DNA of 64,000 nt, taken from positions 62,001-126,000 of the forward strand of contig NZ_JADQBY010000013.1 of the NCBI RefSeq assembly GCF_016278385.1, written 5' to 3'. The stretch comes from Methanolobus sp. (GTDB lineage: Archaea; Halobacteriota; Methanosarcinia; Methanosarcinales; Methanosarcinaceae). Of the stretch, positions 27,593-35,365 are shown one piece after another. The position numbers and the translations under genes were made by a program. The notes under the pieces are model-generated. The model was not told the DNA's origin and made no database searches. It saw nothing but the letters and a program-made list of their open reading frames with translations. How positions within the stretch are numbered: the first letter of the stretch is position 1; every line of letters begins with the position of its first letter.

Positions 27593-29320
27593 TCAGATCA
27601 CCTCTTTTTCCTTAAGAACAGCAATTATGAATTCAGGACTGAATGGTTTACCATCGTACCTGAGCACATGCTCTGTGACATTTATACTGGCATCTACTTT
27701 CAAAAGGCGTGAGAATTGCCCTGTGGAATTGTTTTCAACACAGACTGTTTTTTTGGCTTTTGATAGTAATTTCTGAGTAACTTCAACAGGAAGCGGATGT
27801 ATATGAGTAAAATGAACGAGGTTCACAGATTTACCTCCTTTAGTTAGTATATCTACAACTTCTGCAAGAGGGCCATACGTAGAACCCCAACCTATCAGCG
27901 TAATGGATGCATCCGGCTTTCCGTATACTTTCGCTGCAGGCATCTCTTCCCTGAGCACTTCTAGTTTATGCATACGTTTATCGTTCATCTTTATGCGATT
28001 GTCCGGAGTTTCATTGATGTGCCCAAACTCATCATGCTCATCACTGTCAGCAACAACAAGTACTCCTTCCTGGCCCGGCAGGGCCCGTGGAGAGATTCCT
28101 ATTGGGGTAAGCTTATAACGTTTGTATTCTTCTTTTTTAGTTCTCAATTCCTTATCTGATAAAAGATGTCTTTCAACTTTTACTTTTGAAGTATCAAATC
28201 GTGGCAGCGTAAATAGTGAGTCTGCTAGGTACTGATCACTCATGACAAAGACTGGAATCTGGTATTTATCTGCGATATTGAAGGCTTCTGTCGTGAGATG
28301 GAAACATTCCTCCGGTGTGCCTGGTGCAAGTATGCACCTTGGGAACTCACCCTGGGCAGCGTTAAGTGCAAACTGCAGATCTCCCTGCTCTGTCATTGTC
28401 GGAAGGCCGGTGGCAGGTCCCGGACGCTGACAGAGGAAAATAACGGCAGGTGTTTCTGTGATGCTGGCAAGCCCAAGAGCCTCAGCCATAAGGGAAAAAC
28501 CTCCTCCGGACGTTGTTGTCATTGAACGTGCACCTGCAAAAGAAGCACCAAGGATCATATTCAATGCTGCTATTTCATCTTCTGCCTGTTCAACCACTAC
28601 ATTGAACTTGTCTGCATTTGCAGCCACATAGGTCATTACACCTGTTGAGGGGGTCATGGGGTATGCTGCAAGGAACTGTACACCTGCGGCAAGTGCTCCA
28701 AGACCGACTGCTTCATTTCCATTAACAAGCATCATATTTTTATTTTCACCGGGCTCTTTGACTGTGAACTTGCACCCTCCAGGGTAGTTATCCTTCGTGT
28801 AGTTGTAGCCTGCACGTGCAGCATCAATATTCTTCTGTATGATCTCTTCTCCCTTCTTTTTGAAGGTTGCTTTTAGTATGAATTCAAGGTCTGCTAGCTC
28901 CATGCATAATAGTCCAATAACTGCCCCCATTGAAACTGAGTTTGAATATATTTTGTCCCCGCAGACATCCTTGGCTATTTTCAACATTGGGACATGGAAA
29001 ATAGAATCGATGCTCTCTTTTACCTCTATCGAGTCAGTATCCACAACCACCACGCCATCTCCAAGTTCTGGTAAGTGCTTATCTATGGATTCACTATCTA
29101 AAGCAAGAAGTAAGTCTATGCTCTCTGTCATTGCAAATACGGGAGAGTCACTAATGCGTATCTGGAATGTATTATGTCCTCCACGAACTCTGGAAAGATA
29201 ATATTGAGTAGCAAACACGTGAAATCCACTTTTCTTTAGCGTCTTGGCAAGTGCCATTCCGGTGGTTTGCAGCCCCTGCCCTGCCGCACCCCCAATTTTC
29301 AAGTTAAGATCAATATTCAT
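27593..29320 (-). CDS. korA: 2-oxoacid:ferredoxin oxidoreductase, fused gamma-alpha subunit
   Basis: A 575-residue fusion. Residues about 1-190 are the gamma domain (KIGGAAGQGLQTTGMALAKTL, RVRGGHNTFQIRIS), and 195-575 the alpha domain (NGNEAVGLGALAAGVQFLAAYPMTPSTGVMTY, TTTSGGGFSLMAEALGLA, QRPGPATGLPT). With KorB it oxidatively decarboxylates a 2-oxoacid to the acyl-CoA and reduces ferredoxin in the cytoplasm; in methanogens it also runs in the biosynthetic direction. The enzyme depends on the TPP whose synthesis genes are elsewhere in this window. It is divergent from the KaiC-like gene across a 373-nt region. Confidence 0.92.
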   Translation of the reverse strand: MNIDLNLKIGGAAGQGLQTTGMALAKTLKKSGFHVFATQYYLSRVRGGHNTFQIRISDSPVFAMTESIDLLLALDSESIDKHLPELGDGVVVVDTDSIEVKESIDSIFHVPMLKIAKDVCGDKIYSNSVSMGAVIGLLCMELADLEFILKATFKKKGEEIIQKNIDAARAGYNYTKDNYPGGCKFTVKEPGENKNMMLVNGNEAVGLGALAAGVQFLAAYPMTPSTGVMTYVAANADKFNVVVEQAEDEIAALNMILGASFAGARSMTTTSGGGFSLMAEALGLASITETPAVIFLCQRPGPATGLPTMTEQGDLQFALNAAQGEFPRCILAPGTPEECFHLTTEAFNIADKYQIPVFVMSDQYLADSLFTLPRFDTSKVKVERHLLSDKELRTKKEEYKRYKLTPIGISPRALPGQEGVLVVADSDEHDEFGHINETPDNRIKMNDKRMHKLEVLREEMPAAKVYGKPDASITLIGWGSTYGPLAEVVDILTKGGKSVNLVHFTHIHPLPVEVTQKLLSKAKKTVCVENNSTGQFSRLLKVDASINVTEHVLRYDGKPFSPEFIIAVLKEKEVI

Positions 29321-29616
29321 GATTATTCCCTTTGTTTCAATATGTTTGATAACATCAAATACAGGTTTAAGATTATTCTAAAAGCCTGTAAGTATCTATT
29401 TAGTCTCACTTATTTTCCAGTTATTTCCTGTCTAAAATAATGGAAGCTAGTATCCCTTTCCCTACTTATTTTTTGAGACTGAATCTATATAATAGTATTC
29501 GTAAGACAAAATCAATAAATGGCATGGTAAAATTGGATTAAGAAAGCGAATAAATAATGATATTTTTTATATGTTGTTTTATACTAGGTGTGTATGGGTA
29601 TGTGAGCAAGAATATG

Positions 29617-29650
29617 TTTATATAATATATTATCATCAATATTATATAAA
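29617..29650. repeat. 12-bp perfect inverted repeat before the KaiC-like gene
   Basis: TTTATATAATAT (29617-29628) and ATATTATATAAA (29639-29650) are exact inverted copies separated by 10 bp, ending 43 bp before the GTG start. Both arms contain TATA-like sequence, so it could be a promoter with an operator, or paired promoters facing both ways. The remaining 29321-29616 is AT-rich and shows no gene. Confidence 0.6.
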
Positions 29651-29693
29651 TCCGCAAAAGTAGATTTAAAATAGAGTTGAACTCAGGCTTGAC

Positions 29694-30500
29694 GTGATAA
29701 AAATGGAAAGAATGCCTACAGGAATAGCAAATTTGGATAAAAAAATTAGTGGTGGTTATCCTAAAGGAAAAGGAATTCTCATCACAGGTGTTCCAGGTGC
29801 TGGTAAAACCATATTTGGGTTGCATTTTTTACATAAGTCCTGCATGGATGGAAAAAAATGCATAATGGTAGCAACTGAAGAGACGCCTGAAGACTTGCTT
29901 GAACAAGCAGCTATGCTTGGGCTTGGGCTTGAGTCTTTTATAGAGAAGGGACTGCTGCAGATCAAACAGGTTATTGAGTTTAGAACCAGATCAATTGCCA
30001 GGGAAGCTCGCCTTCTAGATGACTATAGTGATATTGAAATTGATATTATTGAGGAAACCCATCTTGACAGGCACATCAGGCCGGACCAGGAAGGATTCAA
30101 CATTGAGGAGATTGATCTTCTTGACCTTGTGAGGTTAATACCAGAAGGTTCTGATGTGGCAGTGATTGACAATATAGGTGTTCTTGCATTTGGTATGGGA
30201 CCTAAGGAATTCAGAGATAAATTTGATACTCTCAATCGTTTGCTTGCAAATCAAAAAACAAGCACTTTGTACATAATGGATGAAGCAGCCTATGAGATGA
30301 CGCATAAAATTGCAGATTATTCTACCTATGGTGCTGTCAAATTAATGGTAAAAGAGAATCCATATACTGGCAAAAATGAGCGTTTTTTGAGTATACCAAA
30401 GATGCGTAGTACAAAAATATCTCTTGATATTAATGTTTTTGATATTACATCTGCAGGTATAAGCCTGAAGGGTTCAAAAGCCAAACTTGTGGAACTCTGA
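29694..30500 (+). CDS. KaiC-like RecA-superfamily ATPase (single domain)
   Basis: A protein of about 268 residues with one KaiC/RadB-type domain. It shows PTGIANLDKKISGGYPKGKG, Walker A GVPGAGKTIFGLHFL, the KaiC-typical VATEETPEDLLEQA, an acidic central insert and Walker B VAVIDNIGVL. Archaeal KaiC-like proteins act as signalling ATPases; no DNA-binding or kinase domain is attached here. The start is GTG 29694 (AGG 6 nt upstream) or ATG 29703. The response regulator 200 bp downstream is a plausible partner, an inference from position. Confidence 0.88.
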   Translation: MIKMERMPTGIANLDKKISGGYPKGKGILITGVPGAGKTIFGLHFLHKSCMDGKKCIMVATEETPEDLLEQAAMLGLGLESFIEKGLLQIKQVIEFRTRSIAREARLLDDYSDIEIDIIEETHLDRHIRPDQEGFNIEEIDLLDLVRLIPEGSDVAVIDNIGVLAFGMGPKEFRDKFDTLNRLLANQKTSTLYIMDEAAYEMTHKIADYSTYGAVKLMVKENPYTGKNERFLSIPKMRSTKISLDINVFDITSAGISLKGSKAKLVEL

Positions 30501-30701
30501 AGTATAATTTCAAATCTCCTTTCTTTTTTATTAATCGGGTTCATATATTTAGCGTTAGCTATGGATGAAAATATGTGGGATGTTGGTTGCAATAGTGGCA
30601 TTATGTATATATAATAAAAAAGTAATTATATAATTATATACTAACTAAATCATTATCATACAGTTAAAAACGTATCATATCAGCAGTAAGGAGTTTTTAC
30701 C

Positions 30702-31565
30702 ATTACATCTTTTACAACAAATCCAAAAATTCTCGTCGTTGACGATGAGATTATGAATATAGAGTTGCTTAAGGCATATCTTGAAGAAAAATATGATGTT
30801 GTGACTGCCATAAATGGGAAGGATGCTCTTGAACTTGTGCCTTATGAAAAACCTGATATCATTCTTCTTGATGTTATGATGCCTGATATTAATGGTTATC
30901 AGGTATGTGAAACACTTAAAGCTGATTCTGAGCATAAATTTATTCCTGTTATTATGGTGACTGCTCTTTCAGGCAGGGATGACTGGATAGCCGGCATAGA
31001 GGCAGGGGCTGATGAATTCCTCACAAAACCTGTCAATAAAATGGAACTTCTTACGCGTATTACATCGCTACTCAAACTAAAGAAAATGCATTATGATCTT
31101 CTGGCAGAAAGGGACAAGCTCGACTTGCAGAACAAGATCCGATCAGTGCTCACACAAATAATTCCTACTTTACTTAGGACATTACCAGCCGAACAGAAAA
31201 GTATTGTTATACACCAGATGATAAATATGGTCGTAGAGGCAATTCTGGAAAACACTGATCCTGAAAGTGATGTAATCGGCATTGAGTGTATAGGCGATAT
31301 TTGCTGTCAGATAATAAACCAGCTTGGAGCCGATTTTGAATCAGAGATGAAGGCAGAAGGAAATTCTGTTTTTACAATTCATGGAAACACCTGTCCGTGG
31401 GGAAAAGAAGAAGCACAATTAAACCCTATACTCTGTACTCTGTCAAGGGGAATTTTCTCTCGAATTCTGGATATCTATGGGCAGGATATGGAAGTTGATG
31501 TGCTCGAAACCATGGGTAATGGGGACGAGCAGTGTACATTCCAGTTCGTTAAAATAGATTACTGA
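30702..31565 (+). CDS. Response regulator with methanogen-type output domain; probable AUU start
   Basis: A protein of about 287 residues if read from the ATT at 30702. The receiver domain then is complete: acidic pair Asp14-Asp15 in KILVVDDE, phospho-acceptor Asp57 in [11 protein letters not shown], the Thr of VTALS and the Lys of FLTKPVN. The first ATG (30753) would delete the acidic pair, and TAA lies upstream at 30687. GGAG at 30690-30693 is 8 nt before ATT. The C-terminal half (about 130-287) is an uncommon output region with CPWG, a LCTLSRGIF helix and a [10 protein letters not shown] ending that resembles V4R or MetOD1 domains; this match is tentative. Confidence 0.85.
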   Translation: MTSFTTNPKILVVDDEIMNIELLKAYLEEKYDVVTAINGKDALELVPYEKPDIILLDVMMPDINGYQVCETLKADSEHKFIPVIMVTALSGRDDWIAGIEAGADEFLTKPVNKMELLTRITSLLKLKKMHYDLLAERDKLDLQNKIRSVLTQIIPTLLRTLPAEQKSIVIHQMINMVVEAILENTDPESDVIGIECIGDICCQIINQLGADFESEMKAEGNSVFTIHGNTCPWGKEEAQLNPILCTLSRGIFSRILDIYGQDMEVDVLETMGNGDEQCTFQFVKIDY

Positions 31566-31948
31566 ATCAGATCAAGTATTCTTATTGCAAGATATGCTGC
31601 GTTTGCTCCGTTGTCGATACCTACGCTTGCCACCGGTACGCCCGGTGGCATCTGAGCAGTTGAGAGCAGAGCATCAAGTCCCATCATTTTTGCACTAACA
31701 GGAACTCCTATTACTGGTTTTTTTGTTTTGGATGCTATGACTCCCGGAAGTGCAGCAGAAAGACCTGCTATGGCAATATATACTTTTGAGTCGCTTTGTG
31801 CGACATACTCATCAAGCTTGTCAGGATTTCTGTGGGCAGATATGACTTGTACATCATACGAGTAATCAGTGCTATCAAGAACGCCTGTTGCTCTGTTTGC
31901 CACTGCGCGGTCAGATTCCGATCCCATTACTATTGCAATGTCAACCAT
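31559..31948 (-). CDS. purE: N5-carboxyaminoimidazole ribonucleotide mutase (PurE)
   Basis: A 129-residue PurE enzyme of purine synthesis. It has [15 protein letters not shown] (phosphate/substrate loop), [15 protein letters not shown] with the catalytic His, [27 protein letters not shown] and [28 protein letters not shown]. The ATG follows GGAGAGGTAAA. It overlaps the convergent response regulator 3' end by 7 bp and is 10 bp downstream of the chorismate mutase gene. Length is slightly short of the bacterial family, normal for archaea. Confidence 0.95.
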   Translation of the reverse strand: MVDIAIVMGSESDRAVANRATGVLDSTDYSYDVQVISAHRNPDKLDEYVAQSDSKVYIAIAGLSAALPGVIASKTKKPVIGVPVSAKMMGLDALLSTAQMPPGVPVASVGIDNGANAAYLAIRILDLIQ

Positions 31949-31958
31949 TTTACCTCTC

Positions 31959-32246
31959 CTAAGGAAGATTTCCTTCGCCTCTTAACTCTTGCTGGCGTTC
32001 TATGTTCATCGTGATCAGTATGTTAAATATCTCTTTAACAGCAGAAACATCAAGATTCAATTCAACTGCAGTATCTGCTGCACGATCCAGAACCACTGAG
32101 TTCTGGGATGGATCATTAATGTTTATCGCTTCTTTTTTCTTGGCTTCAAGTACCTTTGCAGCCATGCCAACCCTTTTATGAATAAGTTGTATGATCTCGC
32201 TATCAATATGTTCTATTTCTTCACGTACTTCTTTGATAGTGGACAT
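31959..32246 (-). CDS. Chorismate mutase (AroQ class)
   Basis: A 95-residue all-helical AroQ-type mutase that converts chorismate to prephenate for phenylalanine and tyrosine synthesis. The opening helix [34 protein letters not shown] carries the catalytic Arg and Lys positions, and [10 protein letters not shown] ends the third helix. It is between shikimate kinase (49 bp upstream) and purE (10 bp downstream), all on the minus strand, so a short operon is likely. Confidence 0.93.
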   Translation of the reverse strand: MSTIKEVREEIEHIDSEIIQLIHKRVGMAAKVLEAKKKEAININDPSQNSVVLDRAADTAVELNLDVSAVKEIFNILITMNIERQQELRGEGNLP

Positions 32247-32295
32247 GTGTTCCCCGCTAAAATCTACATATAAATTAACTTAAATGAACTTAAGG

Positions 32296-33159
32296 CTATA
32301 TCTTACTTGCACCTTTATTATCTACTTTTGTCTTTATCACGTTTCCGCTGATACCACAGTCATTCCATGCATTTTCAAGCTCTTCTGCCTGTTGCTCATT
32401 GACCAGTGCCACATACGAAGGTCCGGTGCCTGAAAGCGTGACTCCCTTAACTCCTATCTCAAGTGCACGGAGGAGGAATTCGGTATCATATCCAAGGGCA
32501 CTGCAATATAAAAAACCATTCTGTGTCATGGCTTTTTCATATTCTCCCTTCATGGATAATTCATAAGCAATATCTACCCATGGAGCTATCAGTCTGGAAC
32601 GCGAAACATTGGTTTTGGAACTAAATGATCTTGCATCGGGTGCAAATATCATTACATCATATTCCTGTTCTGTCTGTTTTAAAAGCTTCATTTCTTTGTT
32701 GTCAGTAACGACAAACCCTCCATAAAATGAAGCACATGCGTCATCCAGAGCTCCTGTTATGGTTACTCCTGCATCCAGGGCTGCCCTTACACCAATCTTT
32801 ATTGCTTCAAATGAATCGAGCTCCTCGTCAATGGCTGCAAGTGTTGCGAGCACAGATGCATTTGCTGCGGCACTGCTGCTTTTTAGACCACTTGCAAGGG
32901 GGACTTCTGATCTTGTAGTTACAGTTCCTCCCATCTCAACGCCGAAATGCTTGAGTACATAAGATACTGATTTTTCAATAAGGGTTGTATCAGCATTCGG
33001 CATGCCTTCGATAGTTCCGTTTATGACGGATGCATCAGAGCTTAGTTCTACATCTGCAAATGTTTTCAGATCGATACCAAAAGCCGCACCTTTCCATGTG
33101 GCTATTGCGTTAATGACTGTACCGGCACCAAGTGCGTAGGCATTTCCCTTTAAGACCAT
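32296..33159 (-). CDS. aroK: Archaeal shikimate kinase (GHMP family)
   Basis: A 287-residue GHMP-superfamily kinase, the archaeal replacement for bacterial AroK. Signature pieces are GNAYALGAGTVINAIATWKGAAFGIDL, the ATP loop EVPLASGLKSSSAAANASVLATL, the GALDDACASFYGG segment and GVTLSGTGPSYVALV near the end. It phosphorylates shikimate in the route to chorismate and is upstream of chorismate mutase in the same direction, which links two steps of aromatic amino-acid synthesis. Confidence 0.95.
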   Translation of the reverse strand: MVLKGNAYALGAGTVINAIATWKGAAFGIDLKTFADVELSSDASVINGTIEGMPNADTTLIEKSVSYVLKHFGVEMGGTVTTRSEVPLASGLKSSSAAANASVLATLAAIDEELDSFEAIKIGVRAALDAGVTITGALDDACASFYGGFVVTDNKEMKLLKQTEQEYDVMIFAPDARSFSSKTNVSRSRLIAPWVDIAYELSMKGEYEKAMTQNGFLYCSALGYDTEFLLRALEIGVKGVTLSGTGPSYVALVNEQQAEELENAWNDCGISGNVIKTKVDNKGASKI

Positions 33160-33255
33160 TCAGATATCCCTGTAATTTTACCCATACCAGTACTATAAAC
33201 TATTAAAGAATGATGTTTAAAAGAATGAAGATAGAAATTGCTCACATGGCATCTT

Positions 33256-33804
33256 TTAATTTGCCTTAGGTGTTAATATCAGGTCTTTAAGTCTATTATA
33301 GCAGGTTCTGTATTTTTGAATGAGTTCAGGAGTGTGTTCTTTCTTATTATTTGTGTCTGGGACACAGTCACTGACTTTTTCCCCGTATTTTGTGTTTTCT
33401 GAAGATAAACGCTCAATAAAAAAATGGCGAGTATGGAAGTCCAGGGTCGCATCCTCAAACATTCCCCTACAAGGGTTATCGAACATAAGGATGCCATTAG
33501 AAACAGAGCCATAGAATTTGATCTTTTCATCAGTCTCTTTCTTCATGTGCTGCGGTGACTTGAATGAATTTACATCCTGAAGGGTTACTAGTACATTAAA
33601 GTCTTTACTTTTCTTCAGACCATAGGGAATGGTTTCCGGAAATAGCACTTTTGGTTTCAGACCTATTTGCCTAAGGTCTGATACAAGTTCTGATGATTTG
33701 GCATCCCCCATTACAAGAAGGTGTTCTATCGTCCCGTCCTCGGCTAGTAATTTCACGATTTCCTTTTCAAATTCAGTGCAACCAATTATACTCATCAAAG
33801 GCAT
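33256..33804 (-). CDS. Uncharacterised protein (possible DUF1638 relative)
   Basis: A 182-residue protein read from ATG 33804, which has GGGAG 8 nt upstream; the frame extends to a TTG at 33825 without support. The beginning MPLMSIIGCTEFEKEIVKLL and the alternating pattern GTIEHLLVMGDAKSSELVSDL recall DUF1638-type proteins of methanogens, but I cannot confirm it. It has three scattered cysteines, no membrane span and a basic C-terminal end. It may lead the aroK operon: the gap is 96 bp. Confidence 0.65.
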   Translation of the reverse strand: MPLMSIIGCTEFEKEIVKLLAEDGTIEHLLVMGDAKSSELVSDLRQIGLKPKVLFPETIPYGLKKSKDFNVLVTLQDVNSFKSPQHMKKETDEKIKFYGSVSNGILMFDNPCRGMFEDATLDFHTRHFFIERLSSENTKYGEKVSDCVPDTNNKKEHTPELIQKYRTCYNRLKDLILTPKAN

Positions 33805-33889
33805 TTTCCCATCTCCCGTTAGCAAAATGAAACAAATTAAAAATTGTTAGTATAAATAAAATGAGTCTTTTAAGACCTTACTATAATAC

Positions 33890-33904
33890 CCCATATAATA
33901 TGGG
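33890..33904. promoter_or_regulatory. Palindromic operator candidate upstream of the fwd operon
   Basis: CCCATATAATATGGG is a 7-bp perfect dyad with one central base. It ends 11 bp before a strong box A (33916-33924) and is about 440 bp before fwdF. The position is that of an activator or repressor site next to the TFB recognition element. Confidence 0.5.
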
Positions 33905-33915
33905 ATATGTACTAG

Positions 33916-33924
33916 TATATAAAA
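33916..33924 (+). promoter_or_regulatory. Box A promoter candidate of the fwd operon
   Basis: TATATAAAA is a close match to archaeal TATA boxes. Transcription would start near 33945 and give a leader of about 400 nt. A second box A-like TTTATAA lies at 34029-34035. Confidence 0.45.
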
Positions 33925-34041
33925 TCACCGAATAATTTTAACAGTTACTATATATTCTATATGTTGCCGGCAGTACTAATATACAAGTGCAAGGTATGCA
34001 AACAACAACAGTAGATATAAACGATACTTTTATAACAAATA

Positions 34042-34290
34042 CGTGTCACTATAATTACAATTCTCTTGTCCATCGGATATGGGGATATTCACGTATAGTG
34101 ACGCGATCATTGAAAATCAAGATTGTAAGCAGGCTACCCTGAATGACTTTTTGTCATGAGGCAAAGCTTGTTAAAAAAGGCGTATTCATGCCCGCAACAC
34201 ATTAGAATGCTCGATTACTAAATGTTCTTTAGCAGACATCAGTATCAATTTCTGCAAACGATTCGCAGAGCTGCTGTATATCATTTGCAG
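34042..34290 (+). ncRNA. Structured 5' leader candidate of the fwd operon
   Basis: Three helices can form in series. CGTGTCACTATA (34042-34053) pairs with TATAGTGACGCG (34094-34105), 12 bp with a single G-U, around a 40-nt domain that itself holds CCAT/ATGG. ATGAC/GTCAT with flanking CCT/AGG forms a second hairpin (about 34138-34161). CTGCAAA (34252-34258) pairs with TTTGCAG (34284-34290), enclosing GCAG/CTGC. The 539-nt stretch before fwdF has no gene. Whether it acts as a cis-regulator is inference; it does not match any riboswitch I can recognise. Confidence 0.4.
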
Positions 34291-34343
34291 GACATCTACC
34301 TGGAAGCATTTGTATTCATAGGCAGGATTACGGAGAAGATCAG

Positions 34344-35363
34344 ATGAACGAAGTAGTGTTTGGAGTAAAAGGCGACAAGCAACTGTTATACACATCAGAA
34401 AAGTGTATCGGTTGTGGAACGTGCGTTATGGCATGTCCTAAAGGTTCATTAGTTATCGGTTCAGTAGGAGCCGTAGCAAGAGGACTCATAGACAAAGATT
34501 TCCTCGAGAACCAGACAGAACTCTGCATTGTATGTGGAATCTGTGCTAAGACATGCCCAACAGGTGCACTTGAACTGGAACAGGCCGGAGAGTCTGTAAA
34601 TGACAATAGTTACATAAGTGTTGCACTTAAAGACACAACTGTCAATGACAACTGTGTTCACTGTGGACTTTGCGAGCAGATTTGTCCTCAGGGGTGCATT
34701 GAAGTAAAACAGTGGCTTGCAAACGATGGAACAGCAAGTGTTGACGGTGAGACTAAGATTGACACCGAATGTTGCATACACTGTGGATGGTGTGAGGCTG
34801 TCTGTCCTGCTGAAGCTATCAGTGTTGAGAAGCCATTTGAAGGTACATGGTTCAGGGATGAAGATACATGTACTGCCTGCCGCAGCTGTATAGACACATG
34901 TCCATGTAATGCTCTTTTTAACCCTGACTGGGAAGCCGGTGAGAGAGTCGATAAGGTAGCACAGCGTGCTGATGCATGTATATACTGTGGTGCATGTGAC
35001 ATGGCCTGCCCTGTCAAAGCAATTACTGTTACAAAGACAGCCATAATTCCTGAAGTTGATAAGAAAGCACTTCTTGAGAAGAAACTTCTCAATGTTGAAA
35101 TGAAGAGACCTACACTTACTTCCACCCTCGTCATAGATGAAGATGCATGTCTTGGATGTGGGAACTGTGTTATCGTCTGTCCTGTTAATGCAACCGATGA
35201 AAATGTAGGAGCAGGATACCTTAACGAGGTTGATGCCAAGAAGGTTCTTGAAGTAAGGAACGGTGTAGCACAGGTCGTTAACCAAGACCTCTGTGGCTCA
35301 GATGGTGCATGTGCAATGATCTGTCCTGTAAGTGCCATCACACTTGAGAGAAGGGAGGAATAA
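34344..35363 (+). CDS. fwdF: Formylmethanofuran dehydrogenase subunit F (polyferredoxin)
   Basis: A 339-residue polyferredoxin with eight [4Fe-4S] motifs, the first CIGCGTCVMACP and the last LCGSDGACAMICP (slightly divergent spacing). It wires electrons between ferredoxin and the FwdA/FwdB catalytic core for CO2 reduction to formyl-methanofuran, or the reverse oxidation in methylotrophic growth. GGAG is 8 nt before the ATG. It is first in a tight F-A-C-D-B operon, the order known from the molybdenum-type fmd operon of Methanosarcina, though fmdE is absent here. Confidence 0.96.
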   Translation: MNEVVFGVKGDKQLLYTSEKCIGCGTCVMACPKGSLVIGSVGAVARGLIDKDFLENQTELCIVCGICAKTCPTGALELEQAGESVNDNSYISVALKDTTVNDNCVHCGLCEQICPQGCIEVKQWLANDGTASVDGETKIDTECCIHCGWCEAVCPAEAISVEKPFEGTWFRDEDTCTACRSCIDTCPCNALFNPDWEAGERVDKVAQRADACIYCGACDMACPVKAITVTKTAIIPEVDKKALLEKKLLNVEMKRPTLTSTLVIDEDACLGCGNCVIVCPVNATDENVGAGYLNEVDAKKVLEVRNGVAQVVNQDLCGSDGACAMICPVSAITLERREE

Positions 35364-35365
35364 AA

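Noticed and set aside
30753-31565. ATG 30753 as the start of the response regulator
   Set aside because: It would remove the first beta strand and the acidic residues needed by every receiver domain, while the upstream frame encodes them exactly.
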